Shown here: one piece after another, positions 44,298 through 55,130 of the stretch
Layout: each line of letters begins with the position of its first letter
How positions within the stretch are numbered: the stretch's first letter is position 1
Assembly (NCBI GenBank): GCA_027924585.1
Contig: BSBM01000826.1
Coordinates: 16,446,001 to 16,510,000, forward strand
Source of the DNA: Larix kaempferi
Lineage: Eukaryota; Streptophyta; Pinopsida; Pinales; Pinaceae
Direction of reading: 5' to 3'
Length of the DNA stretch: 64,000 nucleotides
The notes under the pieces: generated by a model
Databases searched by the model: none
What the model was told of the DNA's origin: nothing
What the model saw: the letters and a program-made list of their open reading frames with translations, nothing else
Program-made: the position numbers and the translations under genes

Positions 44298-46331
44298 ATG
44301 TCTCTCCACACTAAGCTTGAGGATAAGCTTGAAGGGGCTGACAACTTCCGAGCCTGGAAGTATAGGATTGGGTTAATCCTGGAAGAGAATGAGTTGGACT
44401 CATATGTGAAAGAAGACATCCCTATCCCAGAGGATGAAGAAGCCAAGGCATTGCACAAGAAGAACTTGGTCAAGGCAAAGAGAATCATTGCTGATTCTAT
44501 CAAAGACCATCTCATACCTCATGTGTCTTCTCTTAAGACACCCAAAGAGATGTTTGAAGCCTTGACCAAGCTATTTGAAGGAAAGAACATAAATCGGAAG
44601 ATGACCCTGCTGAACCAATTGAAAGCAGTGAAGTTTCAGAATGGAGAAACCATTCAATCTTACTTTTCAAGGGTCTCCCAGATCAAGGAACAATTAGAAG
44701 CAGTAGATGAAATGGTGGAGAATGGTGAAGTGGTGATGACCACTCTAAATGGCCTACCCAGGTCATGGGATTCCTTTATTCAAGGAATTTGTGCAAGGAA
44801 GAAATTGATCTCCTTCAACAGATTGAGGGAAGAATGCTCTCAAGAAGAAGCTAGACTCATAGCTCGTGAGGAAAAGATGGGAGGAGAAGATCAAGCTCTT
44901 GCAGCTCACACCAAGAGAAGCAAAACCAAGAAGGATCACTCTCACCACAAAAGATTCCATCAAAAGAGTAAGAAGGACCTAAGATGCTTCACATGCAATG
45001 AGAAGGGTCACTTTGCTTCAGATTGTCCCAAGAACAAAAGGGATAATAACAACAACTCTAGTAAGAAGAAGAAGGGCAGCAAAAGAAGGTTTCATGCTCA
45101 TGCTGCTGAAGATGATGAACCTCCAAAGAAGAAGGCTAGGGCAGAAAGTAGTAGTGATGATGACTCATCAAGTGAAGAAGAATATGTTCTAATTTCTGCT
45201 CTTACAGGTACCATCTCCCATGGATGTAATGATTGGTTGATTGATAGTGGGGCTTCCAAACACATGACTGGGTTTAAAGAATCCTTTGTGAACCTATCTG
45301 AACATGAATCACCCCATAAGGTGAAACTTGGGGATGATTATCAATACCCAATCAAAGGAAGTGGTGAAGCCTCCTACAACCTAGATTCTGGAAAATCATT
45401 GAAGATGAAAGAAGTACTTTATGTACCTGGGCTCAAGAAGAACTTACTCTCCATCTCTGCATTGGATGCAAAAGGTATGAGGGTTGCATTTGTGGATGGC
45501 CAAGTCCTAATGTGGCCAAAGGGAAAGACCATAGATGATGCAGTAGTGATTGGAGAGCAAGAGGGAGGCTTGTATAAATTGAAGGGACAACCTGAACATG
45601 CCATGGTACATGAATCCATGGAGCCAAGTGAACTTTGGCATAGAAGACTTGCTCATATGCACTATAGGGCACTTCCAATTGCAAGCAAGGCAGTAGAGGG
45701 TCTTCCTGAAATCAAGACCAAACATGAAGGTGTTTGCAAAGGATGTGCAAAAGGTAAGAACATTAAGTAGGCTTTCCCAAGTAGTGAAAGCAAGGCAAAA
45801 GACATCCTGGAAATCATCCACTCAGATGTATATGGCCCTATGTCATCCAGCTCCCTGAGTGGGTATGTTTACTATGTATCATTTATCGATGACTTCTCCA
45901 GGAAGACTTGGGTATACTTCTTGAAGGGAAAAGATGAGGTGCTTGATAAATTCAAGGAATTCAAAACCTTGATGGAGAATCAAACTAACAAGAAAATCAA
46001 GACATTCAGATCTGACAATGGTGGAGAATTCACCTCAAATGACTTCAAGAAGCTTTGCAGTGATTCAGGGATTAAGAGGGAGTTGACTGCTCCTTATAAT
46101 CCTCAACAGAATGGAGTTGCAGAAAGGAAGAACAGAACAGTCATGGAAGCAGCAAGGGCAATGCTGCATGACCAGGATCTACCTATGCATCTATGGGAAG
46201 AAGCAGTTAGAACAGTTGTATATGTGCAGAACAGAACTCCCCACAAGATATTGGACAACAAGACACCAGAAGAGGTCTTTTCTGGGTTCAAGAATATTGA
46301 TTTCAGCAAAGATGAATATAAGGACAGGTAA
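44298..46331 (+). pseudogene. gag-pol: Copia gag-protease-integrase, one in-frame TAG
   Basis: I chose ATG 44298 (MSLHTKLEDKLEGADNFRAW) over 44250 because it begins the conserved copia gag. Gag runs to about residue 215; the CCHC knuckle CFTCNEKGHFASDC is at about 44986-45027, with a Lys- and Ser/Asp-rich linker after it. The protease active site WLIDSGASKHMTG is near 45233-45270. The pre-integrase domain ELWHRRLAHMH...CKGCAKGK has the HHCC zinc site. A TAG at 45768-45770 interrupts; the same frame continues to 46331 with integrase (HSDVYGPM, FIDDFSRKTWVYFLKGK, FRSDNGGEFTSNDF, PQQNGVAERKNRT). Catalytic D, D and E are present. The frame then leaves the family at DFSKDEYKDR. Confidence 0.93.
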
Positions 46332-47040
46332 TCCAGGAAGCAAAGATCAAAAGGGAGCACACTCCAGCAGCTCCTGCAAGGATGCAGATCTTCAGAGGGA
46401 GTTGACCATCTTCCTACATTCCACAACAGAAAGGTGTAGAAGAAGCTACTTCAGCAGCTCCTACCAGGAAGCAAAGACTCAGAGGGAGTCCACCCAAACA
46501 AACAAACAAAGATAAGTATTTCAATTATCATTTCTTGCCTATTTTGTTTGTTTAATAATATTATGCTTATGTTCCTAGACTTAGGAGATGTATTGTGCAT
46601 ATTTGAATGATTGCATTAATGAACAGTATACTACTAATATGCATGTGATGGGTAAGTGGCTTATGGAACTGTACAACATTCCAGTGCTACTTATCTAGAA
46701 GGAAACCTCTTTGCTGACATGTTGGGAGTAGTGCAAACTCTTAACAATGTTCTGGTAGAGACTGGAAGGCATCTAGAAATTTGTGGAACATGGATAAATG
46801 TTGTATTGAAGCATTGGCTAAGATAACTACATGACTGCATGACATATTTCTTTGTGTAAAGAATTTGTTCTGAAAATTATGAGATGTTTCTAATCATGCA
46901 ATTTAACTTGTTTTGTAGGAAAGACCGTATATCTTCACCTACAAAAGGATTACAACATTTGTTCCAGCAAGAAAGATATCTATTGAAGATATTGAAGTTC
47001 CCAGGATCTGGGATGAAGAAATGGAATGCCATGATCCGTA
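46332..47040 (+). other. Linker region with intron-like block
   Basis: 46332-46515 reads, in a shifted frame, a Pro/Ser/Thr-rich linker (EEATSAAPTRKQRLRGSPPK) as found between integrase and RT in copia. 46516-46918 has a GT...AG layout: AA/GTATTTC donor, TTTAACTTGTTTTGTAG/GA acceptor with a branch-like TTTAAC, no coding potential, AT-rich. From 46919 a short coding-like stretch resumes. Either a captured host intron or chance. Confidence 0.4.
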
Positions 47041-47470
47041 GATCATGAAGAAGATGTTTGGGATGCAGTCCCAAGACCTGACAGGGAGTCATATGTATGC
47101 AGATTGAAAAAAGCCTTGTATGGCTTGAAGCAAGCTCCCAGAACCTGGTATGGTAGGATGGACAGTTTCCTATCTAGCTTGGAATTTACCAAGAGTAAAG
47201 CAGATTCCAATCTTTACTACAAGGTTGAGGAAGGGAATCCAGTGATTCTACTCCTGTATGTGGATGACCTATTTGTGACAGGAGATGACAGACTGATTGC
47301 AGATACTAAGAGGAAGCTTGCAGCTGAATTCGATATGAAAGATTTGGAAATGATGCACTATTTCCTAGGTATGGAGGTGTGGCAGAATGCAGGTGGAATC
47401 TTGCTTGGTCAAGGTAGATATCTTGAAGAGATTCAGGATGATGGATTGCAAGGCCATGGCCACACCTATG
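47041..47470 (+). pseudogene. pol: Copia reverse transcriptase lacking its N-terminal part
   Basis: Around 47050-47085 a different frame reads DVWDAVPRPD, the start of a copia RT domain; then it jumps straight to CRLKKALYGLKQAPRTWYGR. About 100 or more residues (fingers and first palm Asp region) are deleted between. The frame 47104-47496 keeps the catalytic LLLYVDDLFVTGD and the FDMKDLEMMHYFLGMEV thumb. It becomes non-homologous near 47415-47425, where a small deletion shifts the frame into the next piece. RT function must be lost. Confidence 0.9.
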
Positions 47471-48208
47471 GCATCGAATCTGAAGCTTCTATGTGATGCT
47501 TCATCTGAGCCGATTGATGTCTCTATGTATCGTCAGATGATTGGGTCCTTGATGTACCTGACGAACACTAGACCAGACATTTGCTTTGCTGTGAACACAT
47601 TGAGCCAGTTCCTGACGGATCCGAGGAGTGTTCACCTGGTTGCTGTAAAGCATGTTCTGAGGTACCTGAAGGGTACAGTGGATTATGGGCTCAGGTATGA
47701 GGCGAATCAAAAGTTTAACCTGCAGGGTTATGTTGATTCAGATTGGGCTGGCAGTGCTGCAGATAGGAAGAGCACATCTGGGTGTTGCTTCAGTATGGGA
47801 TCAGGTGTGATCTCTTGGTTGAGCAAGAAGCAGTCCTGCGTAGCACTGAGTACAGCTGAGGCAGAGTATGTTGTAGCTTGTTCAGCTAGTTGTGAGGCAG
47901 TATGGCTACGGAAGCTACTGTCTGAGTTATTTGATCTCCCGTTGGAGGCTACTGGTATCTTCTGTGATAACCAGAGTTGTGTGAAGCTGTCTGAGAACCC
48001 AATGTTTCATGACAGGTCGAAACACATAGAGATCAAATATCACTATATCAGGGATATGGTGCAGAGAGGAGCTGTGAAGCTTCTGTATGTTGCGACGGAC
48101 GGGCAGATTGCAGATGTGCTGACGAAGCCACTAGCCAGAGTGAAGTTCGAGTACTTCAGAGAGAGGCTTGGCGTTCTTCAGATCGAGGACACTTCGAGGA
48201 AGAAGTGA
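47420..48208 (+). pseudogene. pol: Copia RT C-terminus and RNase H
   Basis: Frame from about 47420 (ILKRFRMMDCKAMATPMASN), through MYRQMIGSLMYLTNTRPDIC and LRYLKGTVDYGL, into RNase H. The latter has GYVDSDWAGSAADRKSTSG, STAEAEYVVA and IFCDNQSCVKLSENP, with the acidic catalytic residues in place, then HIEIKYHYIRDMV and the usual end LTKPLARVKFEYFRERLGV. Well preserved to the stop at 48208. The nominal ORF starts at 47387, but the first codons are in the wrong frame for RT. Confidence 0.93.
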
Positions 48209-48320
48209 TGGACACATTTGCTGAACCCATTCCAAGCATGTTGGAAGGAGGATCCTTCACATGGCTGTGGAAGTAAGCGCTGGAGAATGGGCATCAGGAT
48301 GATGTTCTGGTTTCTGCATG

Positions 48321-48720
48321 GATATGATCAGTTGGATCATTTATGTATGTATGCATCATGTTGGATGCTGGATATGATCAGTTGGATCATTTATGTATGT
48401 ATGCATCATGTTGAATGCTGGATATGATCAGTTGGATCATTTATATATGTATGCATCATGTTGGATGCTGGATATGATCAGGTGGATCATTTATGTATGT
48501 ATGTGCATCATGTTGGATGCTTGGACCATGTATCTGTATATGTATCAGGTGGATACATTGTATGATCAGGTGGATCATGTATGGTGATATGTATCATGTA
48601 TCAGGTATATACTTGGTATGCATCAGGTGGATGCATTGATGATCAGGTGGATCATGTATGATGATATGTATCAGGTAGATACTTGGTATGCATCAGGTGG
48701 ATGCATTGATGATCAGGATG
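48321..48720 (+). repeat. 50-bp tandem repeat and derived copies
   Basis: Four copies starting at 48321, 48371, 48421 and 48471 (GATATGATCAGTTGGATCAT...), the first three exactly 50 bp. They are followed by irregular derivatives (GATCAGGTGGATCATGTATG, GCATCAGGTGGATGCATTGA) up to about 48720. Confidence 0.95.
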
Positions 48721-48864
48721 ATCATGGATGATGAGCTTCAGGATGTTGCTCCAGATGACATGCAGCAGGATGTTGCAGTGATGATCAGGATGATCATGGA
48801 TGATGAGCTTCAGGATGTTGCTCCAGATGACATGCAGCAGGACGTTGCAGTGATGATGATCAGG
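48721..48864 (+). repeat. 72-bp tandem repeat, two copies
   Basis: Units at 48721 and 48793, nearly identical (ATCATGGATGATGAGCTTCA...). 72 is a multiple of three, so a frame stays open across both, but no homology supports translation. Confidence 0.95.
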
Positions 48865-48944
48865 ACGATCATGAGTACATCAGGATGATGTATGGTGAGT
48901 ATCAGGTTGATACTCTATGTCCATGGATCAGGTTGTGCAGATGA

Positions 48945-49480
48945 GCATGTCTGGGAGATCCTATAGGTCGGAGTTGTGTACCCGTAACAGCCTGAGATGC
49001 TCTTTCGAGACATTGCTCTGGGAGGACATGTAATAGCGCCCTGGGAGATATCAGGTCAGAGTTGTGTACCCGTAACATCCTGAGATGCTCTTGCGAGGTT
49101 TTGTCCTATGGCATGTAATTTGGGCCCTGGGAGATTTCAGGTCGGAGTTATGTACCCGTAACATCCTGAGATGCTCTTGCGAGGTTTTGCCATGACCACA
49201 TGTAATTTGTGCCCTGGGAGATTTCAGGTCGGAGTTGTGTACCCGTAACATCCTGAGATGCTCTTGCTAGGTTTTGTGGTGGACCACATGTAATTTGTGC
49301 CCTGGGAGATTTCAGGTCGGAGTTGTGTACTTGTAACATCCTGAGATGCTCTTTCGAGGTTTTGTGGTGGGGTCACATGTAATAGCGCCCTGGGAGATCC
49401 TACAGGTCGGAGTTGTGTACCCGTAACATCCTGGGATGCTCTTTCGAGGTTTTGTGATGCACATAATAAGTCCTGAGGAT
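48945..49480 (+). repeat. ~87-bp tandem repeat, six copies
   Basis: The anchor GTC(G/A)GAGTT recurs at about 48967, 49052, 49141, 49229, 49316 and 49406, spacing 85-90 bp. Each unit has ACCCGTAACATCCTGAGATG and GGGAGAT. Minus-strand ORFs over it are by-products of the repeat. Confidence 0.95.
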
Positions 49481-49694
49481 TCCACAGTATGGCCAGTGAT
49501 GACGAAGACCTGCAGGTGGTGGGCCTACATCCAGTATGAAAAAGGATTGGCTCTGTAGAACTTCCTATGACGAGTAGAGTCAGAGATTGGTTGAGATAGT
49601 AGCAGCAGTGACGATGATGATGAGGATGCATCGATGACGATGATCCAGAGAAGAAGACTTGTCTAGCAGATCTGTGTCAAGAAATACCTTCCTA
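49481..49694 (+). other. Unique 3' spacer of the copia element
   Basis: About 210 bp between the repeat array and the polypurine tract; no gene seen. Confidence 0.6.
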
Positions 49695-49706
49695 GTTAAG
49701 AGGGAG
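49695..49706 (+). promoter_or_regulatory. Polypurine tract of the copia element
   Basis: GTTAAGAGGGAG directly before the 3' LTR. Confidence 0.85.
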
Positions 49707-50314
49707 TGTTGATGTATATGTAACTTAGGAATGTATTTCATTTGTGTATTATATATATATTTATTGTACCCTTAAAAGAGATGTGTTATTCCTCTATAAG
49801 GAAGTGTCGTCATGTGGATTGACAAGTGTCACAAGTGTGTGTACTTGCCGATGGGTTATTAGACCACCTTATGGGGTCGGCCCTAATTAATATATAATAT
49901 AATGTGGATGTATCCAAGTAGACAAGTTGGCCCCAGTAGGTCACTGGGCAAAAAGGTGAGTATAAATAGAGATAGGAGATCTCTATTTTACTCACTCGGA
50001 AAAGTAACTATCTCTCTCTCTGAAAAGTGGCGCACTAGTGAGGAGGAGGAGGATCATCTGCTAGGAGACTATCTCAGTGTTATTTGGTTGTATTTTGGTT
50101 GAGCCATTGCTCTCTCTATCTCTGAGGAAGTTGTGGGGTTTTTCACCTTAGGGTTTTCCCCACGGAAACTCTGTGTCTCTTGTCTCTATGCTTTTGATTC
50201 TTGTGATGCTTGTGATGCTTGTCATATTATGATTGTCATGCATTGATATACTGTAGATGTTATTCTCTCAGCAAAGATCCTATAGTATTGTGATTTAATA
50301 CTAAAAATTTAACA
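49707..50314 (+). repeat. 3' LTR of the copia element
   Basis: 608 bp, same ends as 43118-43723, followed by GCTAG. Confidence 0.95.
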
Positions 50315-50461
50315 GCTAGAGCTTAGCTGCTCTCTCTCGGGCTCTTTCGTTGACTCATTTTCTGGGTCACTTTTATCTTCTAATTTCCCCTTAGATCTGA
50401 AATTTGAGTTAGAGCCTCCAAAATTCCCGAAAGATCTGAACTTTCTCTTTGGAGATTCCAT
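50315..50461 (-). pseudogene. gag: Gag N-terminus of the base element
   Basis: The minus strand has an ATG at 50461 opening MESPKRKFRSFGNF and continuing, without a stop, through a Ser/Lys/Glu-rich stretch (EDKSDPENESTKEPEREQ) to the copia insertion site. The frame goes on for a few codons on the far side (43117 leftwards) before meeting the gag-protease-gag element. Position just inside the base element's PBS supports gag. No domain is recognisable in so short a piece. Confidence 0.5.
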
Positions 50462-50636
50462 GAGGATTGACATCTTGCATGAGATATTGACGACTTATAT
50501 TTAGAGTGTTAAAAATCATTGCTCATAATTGTCCATCGGTCCTTGAACAAACTCGTCCGCTATGGCTAGGGTTTGAAGACTTTTTTTTCAACAACTACCA
50601 GATCTTGCGATTACCCACAAAACCCCCCAAAAAACT
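50462..50636 (-). other. 5' leader of the base element
   Basis: Short non-coding stretch between PBS and the gag ATG. Confidence 0.5.
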
Positions 50637-50648
50637 ATTATGATACCA
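50637..50648 (-). promoter_or_regulatory. Decayed primer-binding site of the base element
   Basis: The minus strand reads TGGTATCATAAT, the first eight bases matching the iMet primer site, three bases from the LTR end. Confidence 0.6.
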
Positions 50649-50651
50649 ATA

Positions 50652-51550
50652 TGATTCTTAAACTGCCATGTATATTCCACTGGAATAGTTTATCACAATG
50701 GATCTTACAACTTACTTCTTATTTTATTAGCTTATTTTTATTGAATGCCAAATAACTGGAACTGAAACAAGAATAACTAGAGAAAATAAGTACATAATCC
50801 ACACAGTTACACAATATATACACTACGAAATCCACTATGGTGAAAAACCTGGCCACAAATGACAACTATTCGTTTCTCTTTATGTCAAATTGCAAATACA
50901 AAGGAAATTGTACTCTCTGTGGAATTACCTATGTCTCTATGGCTAGAATGGCTACTACAGGATCTCTTATCCCCTCTATTATGCTATAACATCCACTCAT
51001 GTGTTGTTACTCAACTATGGAACATTACAATACATCAAAAAAATGGATCCCCTTCTTCTAGCGGCCCGATATTTAACATAGGTTGATAACCATCTAGGGT
51101 TAATTTTAGGGTTTTTACATGCCTCAAGTCCCGATTAGGGTTAGGGTTTTGGTCCTTCTATAATGTTCTTGAAGGTCCAAATGTGAATAGCTCTACATGT
51201 GCAAGAAATGAGAGTTAACTTGGAATCCTCTCGGAACTATGGTGGTCAACTAGATAAGTCAACTTGCGAGATGCGTAACTTTTGCATGCAAACTTTGTTT
51301 GAGGCGATTTTTGGACCAATGGAAAGGTATTCAGAGTGTAGAATTACATAAATGGGCATATCATATCAATGAACTTTTGACCCCCAAAAACATCATTTAG
51401 GCCCTCAAACAGGCCTCGGAAGGTTATGGACCCCAAATTTGCAAAATGAGTTATGCCCATAAAATGGGCCCTACAAGCCAATTCATCCAATCTTTTGAGC
51501 CCAAAAGATCCAAGTAGGTGACAAATTATATATTGATCCACTTCATATCA
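50652..51550 (-). repeat. 5' LTR of the base element, 899 bp
   Basis: Starts TGATTCTTAAAC and ends CTTCATATCA in plus view; aligns with 10368-11576 apart from the ~300-bp length difference. Followed by ATTGG (51551-51555). Confidence 0.85.
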
Positions 51551-51555
51551 ATTGG
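51551..51555. repeat. Target-site duplication ATTGG (right)
   Basis: Matches 10363-10367. Confidence 0.85.
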
Positions 51556-54500
51556 GTTGTTGAGCTCCAAAAATTGTCTTTTATAATGATTTCATTTCCA
51601 TTTCTTTCTCGGTCCATTTACTGTCATTTAGTACATCGACCTTCGAATGGGCTATCTTTTACTTTGTTTTATTAATTAAAATCTCGTAAATGTAGGTGAT
51701 CCTAATATGTTATTTTTAATGTATTAAATGCAATATTGTGCAAATCATAAGCATTTCGGTACTCCATTCGGTCCTTCATCCAACATTTCTTTCGGTCCTA
51801 AGTTCCGCAGAGTTTGATGGCATGTTTCTTACTGGAGTTATTGGTTTGGTCTATCCTCGTCTTCTACTTCTCCTTGATCCTGCATGTGCAAATCAAAGCC
51901 ATGACTTTATGGTGAGCTTTAAAATTCAAACAAATAAATGATTAAAAAGTTAACATATTAAAATAATCATTATTTTGAGAACTATTTATAAATTTGTTTG
52001 AATTTAAAATAACTATAATTCTAAATTAAGTGGTAAAGATTTAAAAACTTCAAAACCATGAATTCTAAAATACATAATGAAAAGTCACATTTTTAAATTC
52101 CACTCAAAACATAAATAATGGAAAATCATTATTTAATTTTGTTTTAAACAAACAAACTATATGCATAAACCATGAGGTGATTTAAATTTAAATAAAGGAA
52201 TTCAATATTAAAACATTGTTTAACTTTAATCATTTATAAATAAAGTTTCAAAACCACTCATATACAAATCAAACAAAATACATATAAACAAAGTGGAACA
52301 TGATACTTTATTATTTAAATTCCATATGGCAAGTCCCTTTAATTCCTTTTAGTGTTGGTTATTTTCCTATATATGTATCATTCCTTTTAAAACATAAAAC
52401 CAATCACGTTGAATTTCAATTAACATTTCATATTTTGTTTTTTTTAACTATCGGACTTTTCATTTTGTGCAGGCCGTAAATTATGAACTCACGCAAGGAG
52501 TAAAAGGCACACATCATGAGGATGAAAAGGTAGAAAATCATGTTATAAAGGAAATAGAACCTAGCCAGAAGTTGAACCTAGCACCCAACAATTAGTTTGA
52601 TAAACAAATCAGCGGAAATTCAGCCCAGAAATCATATTTATGAACTAATTTTAGTTAAAGGTCATTTGGACGGCCATATGAACCGTCATTCTCATCTGGA
52701 CGCCCATTCGGACTGTCGTTCGCATATACACAGTCATTCGCACCCCCGAAATCATTGGTTCGGGTACTTAGAGAGGCATTCATGGAAAAAACAGAAACGT
52801 GGGTTATGTTCGTAGTGGTCCTCTCGTGCGTATCCACCTCCAAGATTCCACCCAGGTCGTTCATTCATCTACAAGAATCACAGGGCTTTGTTTCCCAAAT
52901 GAAGGAAGTTGTTTTGTACATGATTTGGGAAAAAACGCCCTCTCTCCCATATGTAAATTTTTATATATAGAGGCTTTTGGCCATGTAAAGGGAGAAGTAG
53001 TGGTAGCTATTGTCATTGTTGTTGTGGCTCACACTTTACCTTAACTTTGTAATTTCGAACTTGATTGCAATAAGAAGTTGGTTTCTGTGTTTATGTTCAT
53101 CTAAAGAGTAGATTAGATTGAAGTTGTAACCCTGGGGGGGCCACCAAAGGTTTCAAGTTGTTCATGTGTGTGCAAGTTTAATCTCGTCTATCTCTGTGTA
53201 TACTGTCAGCTAAGTGGTTTCAATTCTGCATTTCAAATTATCAATTTCAGTTTGGTAAATGTTTAGTTATGTGTGTGCTTTCAATTAAATTCATTTCAGC
53301 TTCGTAGTTTTCCTTAGTTGCAGAGCTCTAACCAGTCGTCCTTTTCCTTTGCATTTATGATATTCATGCTCTGCCCATCCATCTCTCTTTTGACGTTTAT
53401 GTTTCGTTGCATTTACAATTACATTTCCGTCATCAATTCAGGAGGAAAATTTTGGGAGCCTAGCGTGAGAAAACCATAAGGAATCTGGGGAAACGGTTCG
53501 AAACCCACTTCCCAAATGGGATCATTTACCCCTAGCTATGGACAATTTCCAGAAATTATTAACAGGCATGGAGAAAAGTGTTCCCGACTAGACCTCTGTG
53601 TTTTGCCATTTTGTTCTGCCCATTCACATTTTCCCATTTGCATTTTCCCTTTTTGTTGTTTGCATAGATCGTTGTAATTATATTCCATTTGTTGTAGGTT
53701 ACTGTTTACACACTTTTCCATTTGTCGTAGAGCTCCCACGCATTTCCAGAAACTCCTCTTTTGCTTTTTCGTTTTGCCTTTGCATTTCACTTTGCCATCC
53801 CGTTTTCCAAATTGATGTAGGGTTTAGTTTCAATTCCCAACATTGTGTTATTCCTTTGTTGATTGATTGCATTTGTTTTTCTCACTGTAGACCTGCACTT
53901 CATCTTCAGATTTCCGTCAGTAGATAGAGATAATATTAGAGGTTAGAATTTGAGTAGTATAATGTCTTTGCTTTGTCTTGTTTGTTGTAGATAGGAAATA
54001 GAATTACTTTTATTGCCCATTACATTTAATTTATGCAAGTGATGTAGGGTTTCACTTGGTTTAAGAATTGGGTTCATAAATAGAAATAGAGTTGAATTTC
54101 GTAGTCTAAACACTTAGAATAATATTTAGTTAGAAGTAATTTCTATTTTAGTTAGCAATTAAATCTTGTTTTGTAGGTTAGTTTTTTATTTCAAGAAGCA
54201 ATAGGTAGCTTTCTCGATTTGCAAGTTAGGAAATAGCTTATTTGCTTATGAGTAGTTGACTGTTCTAGCTTGTCATTGTTTCCATGGATCAGAAGCTCTT
54301 TTTTTAATTTAACATTTATACTCTGCCTTTAGAATAGCATTTTCATTTCATTTTATTTAATTTGTAGTTAGTCACTGAATTGCATTTTGTAGGATAAGTA
54401 ATTAGAACATTTTCTTAGAGAGCGTGATTTTTATTTCGAATAGATAGTCAGTGATTGAATTTTTCTTTACAGATTAATCTTTGATCTAGAACAATAGATA

Positions 54501-55130
54501 ATCTCTCAATTCATAGGCTTAGATAGATTACTTAAGGGCATGTTGATTACTTGGAAAAGTAGTTTTGCTTCTATAATTTAATATTGTTTCCAATTCAGTA
54601 TTTCGCTCTCTATTAGTGTTTTCATCACATTGCAATTTTGATTCTTGTTCTTAGATTAGAGTAGCATAGTGTTAGTTTTAAAATAGCAATTAAACTTACA
54701 TTTGAAATATTTTTCTCGTATGTAGTGTCTGAATGAAGTGTTGTATGTAGTGTCTCAATAAATTGTTGTATGTAGTGTCGTTTGATAAATAATAGGATAG
54801 ATTCTTTATGAATGTAAGTGACTCAATTTTCCATTTTGAATTAGATTTCACTTTCCACTTTTAAGTAAATACCAGCTTAGGGATAAGTTAGGCTAGGGTA
54901 GTTTAGGCTTTCAGTCCTGCACATATAGTGTTTTCATCTCATAAGCTACCTTCCCGGGTTGACAATTAAGTGTTGAATTAGATAGCATATATTTTCACCA
55001 ACATGGGTTTTGATCCAAGATGAGGTTGGGATGCATGCGTATATCGTAGTTTTCTACAATTTACAATGTTGTGTGAAGGTAAATTATGTTACTTGAACTA
55101 TTTGTAGGATTTTGTTAATTTTGCATTATT
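51556..55130. other. Unassigned region, possible old LTR material
   Basis: No gene found. A TATA-like TTTTATATATAGAGGC at about 52960, and a block at 53450-53530 (TTGGGAGCCTAGCGTGAG) that looks like the start of an element leader, hint at an LTR, but no paired repeat or clear PBS was seen. ORFs such as 52597-53044 and 53536-53927 show no motif. 51950-52470 and 53930-54900 are AT-rich and blank. Confidence 0.35.

Larger units (their letters stand above)
43118..50314 (+). mobile_element. Ty1/copia element with tandem-repeat tail, about 7.2 kb
   Basis: LTRs of 606 and 608 bp (about five substitutions and one CT-dinucleotide difference seen), TSD GCTAG, perfect iMet PBS, polypurine tract. Order gag, protease, integrase, RT, RNase H is the copia order. 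The frame is broken by one TAG, loss of the RT N-terminus, a possible intron-like block and a frameshift. A 1.2 kb array of tandem repeats lies between RNase H and the 3' LTR. Low LTR divergence with a damaged pol suggests mobilisation in trans. Confidence 0.95.
10368..51550 (-). mobile_element. Base Ty3/gypsy element of the nested stack
   Basis: LTRs at 10368-11576 and 50652-51550 align along most of their length, share TGAT.../...ATCA ends and are flanked by the same ATTGG. Read on the minus strand the order is 5' LTR, PBS, gag N-terminus, [insertions 24419-50314], gag with zinc knuckle, protease, [insertion 15016-23641], protease, RT, RNase H, integrase with GPY/F-like C-terminus, polypurine tract, 3' LTR. 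That is complete Ty3/gypsy order (integrase after RNase H). Many stops and frameshifts make it inactive. LTR divergence is large, so it is the oldest layer that can be delimited. Confidence 0.85.

Noticed and set aside
48688-48888. 66-codon repeat protein in the copia tail
   Set aside because: Open only because the 72-bp unit is a multiple of three; composition is repeat-driven.
48321-49480. A CRISPR-like array
   Set aside because: Units are contiguous head-to-tail without unique spacers, in a plant retrotransposon.
49051-49631. Minus-strand ORFs with internal repeats
   Set aside because: The repeats come from the ~87-bp DNA array; no homology or start context supports translation.
52597-53044. 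A small host gene with several overlapping frames
   Set aside because: No domain, no consistent frame, and a nearby TATA-like and leader-like pattern suggests old LTR material.
53490-53525. GGTTCGAAACCC resembling a tRNA T-arm
   Set aside because: The flanking bases do not form the 5-bp stem, and no acceptor, D or anticodon arm can be drawn upstream.
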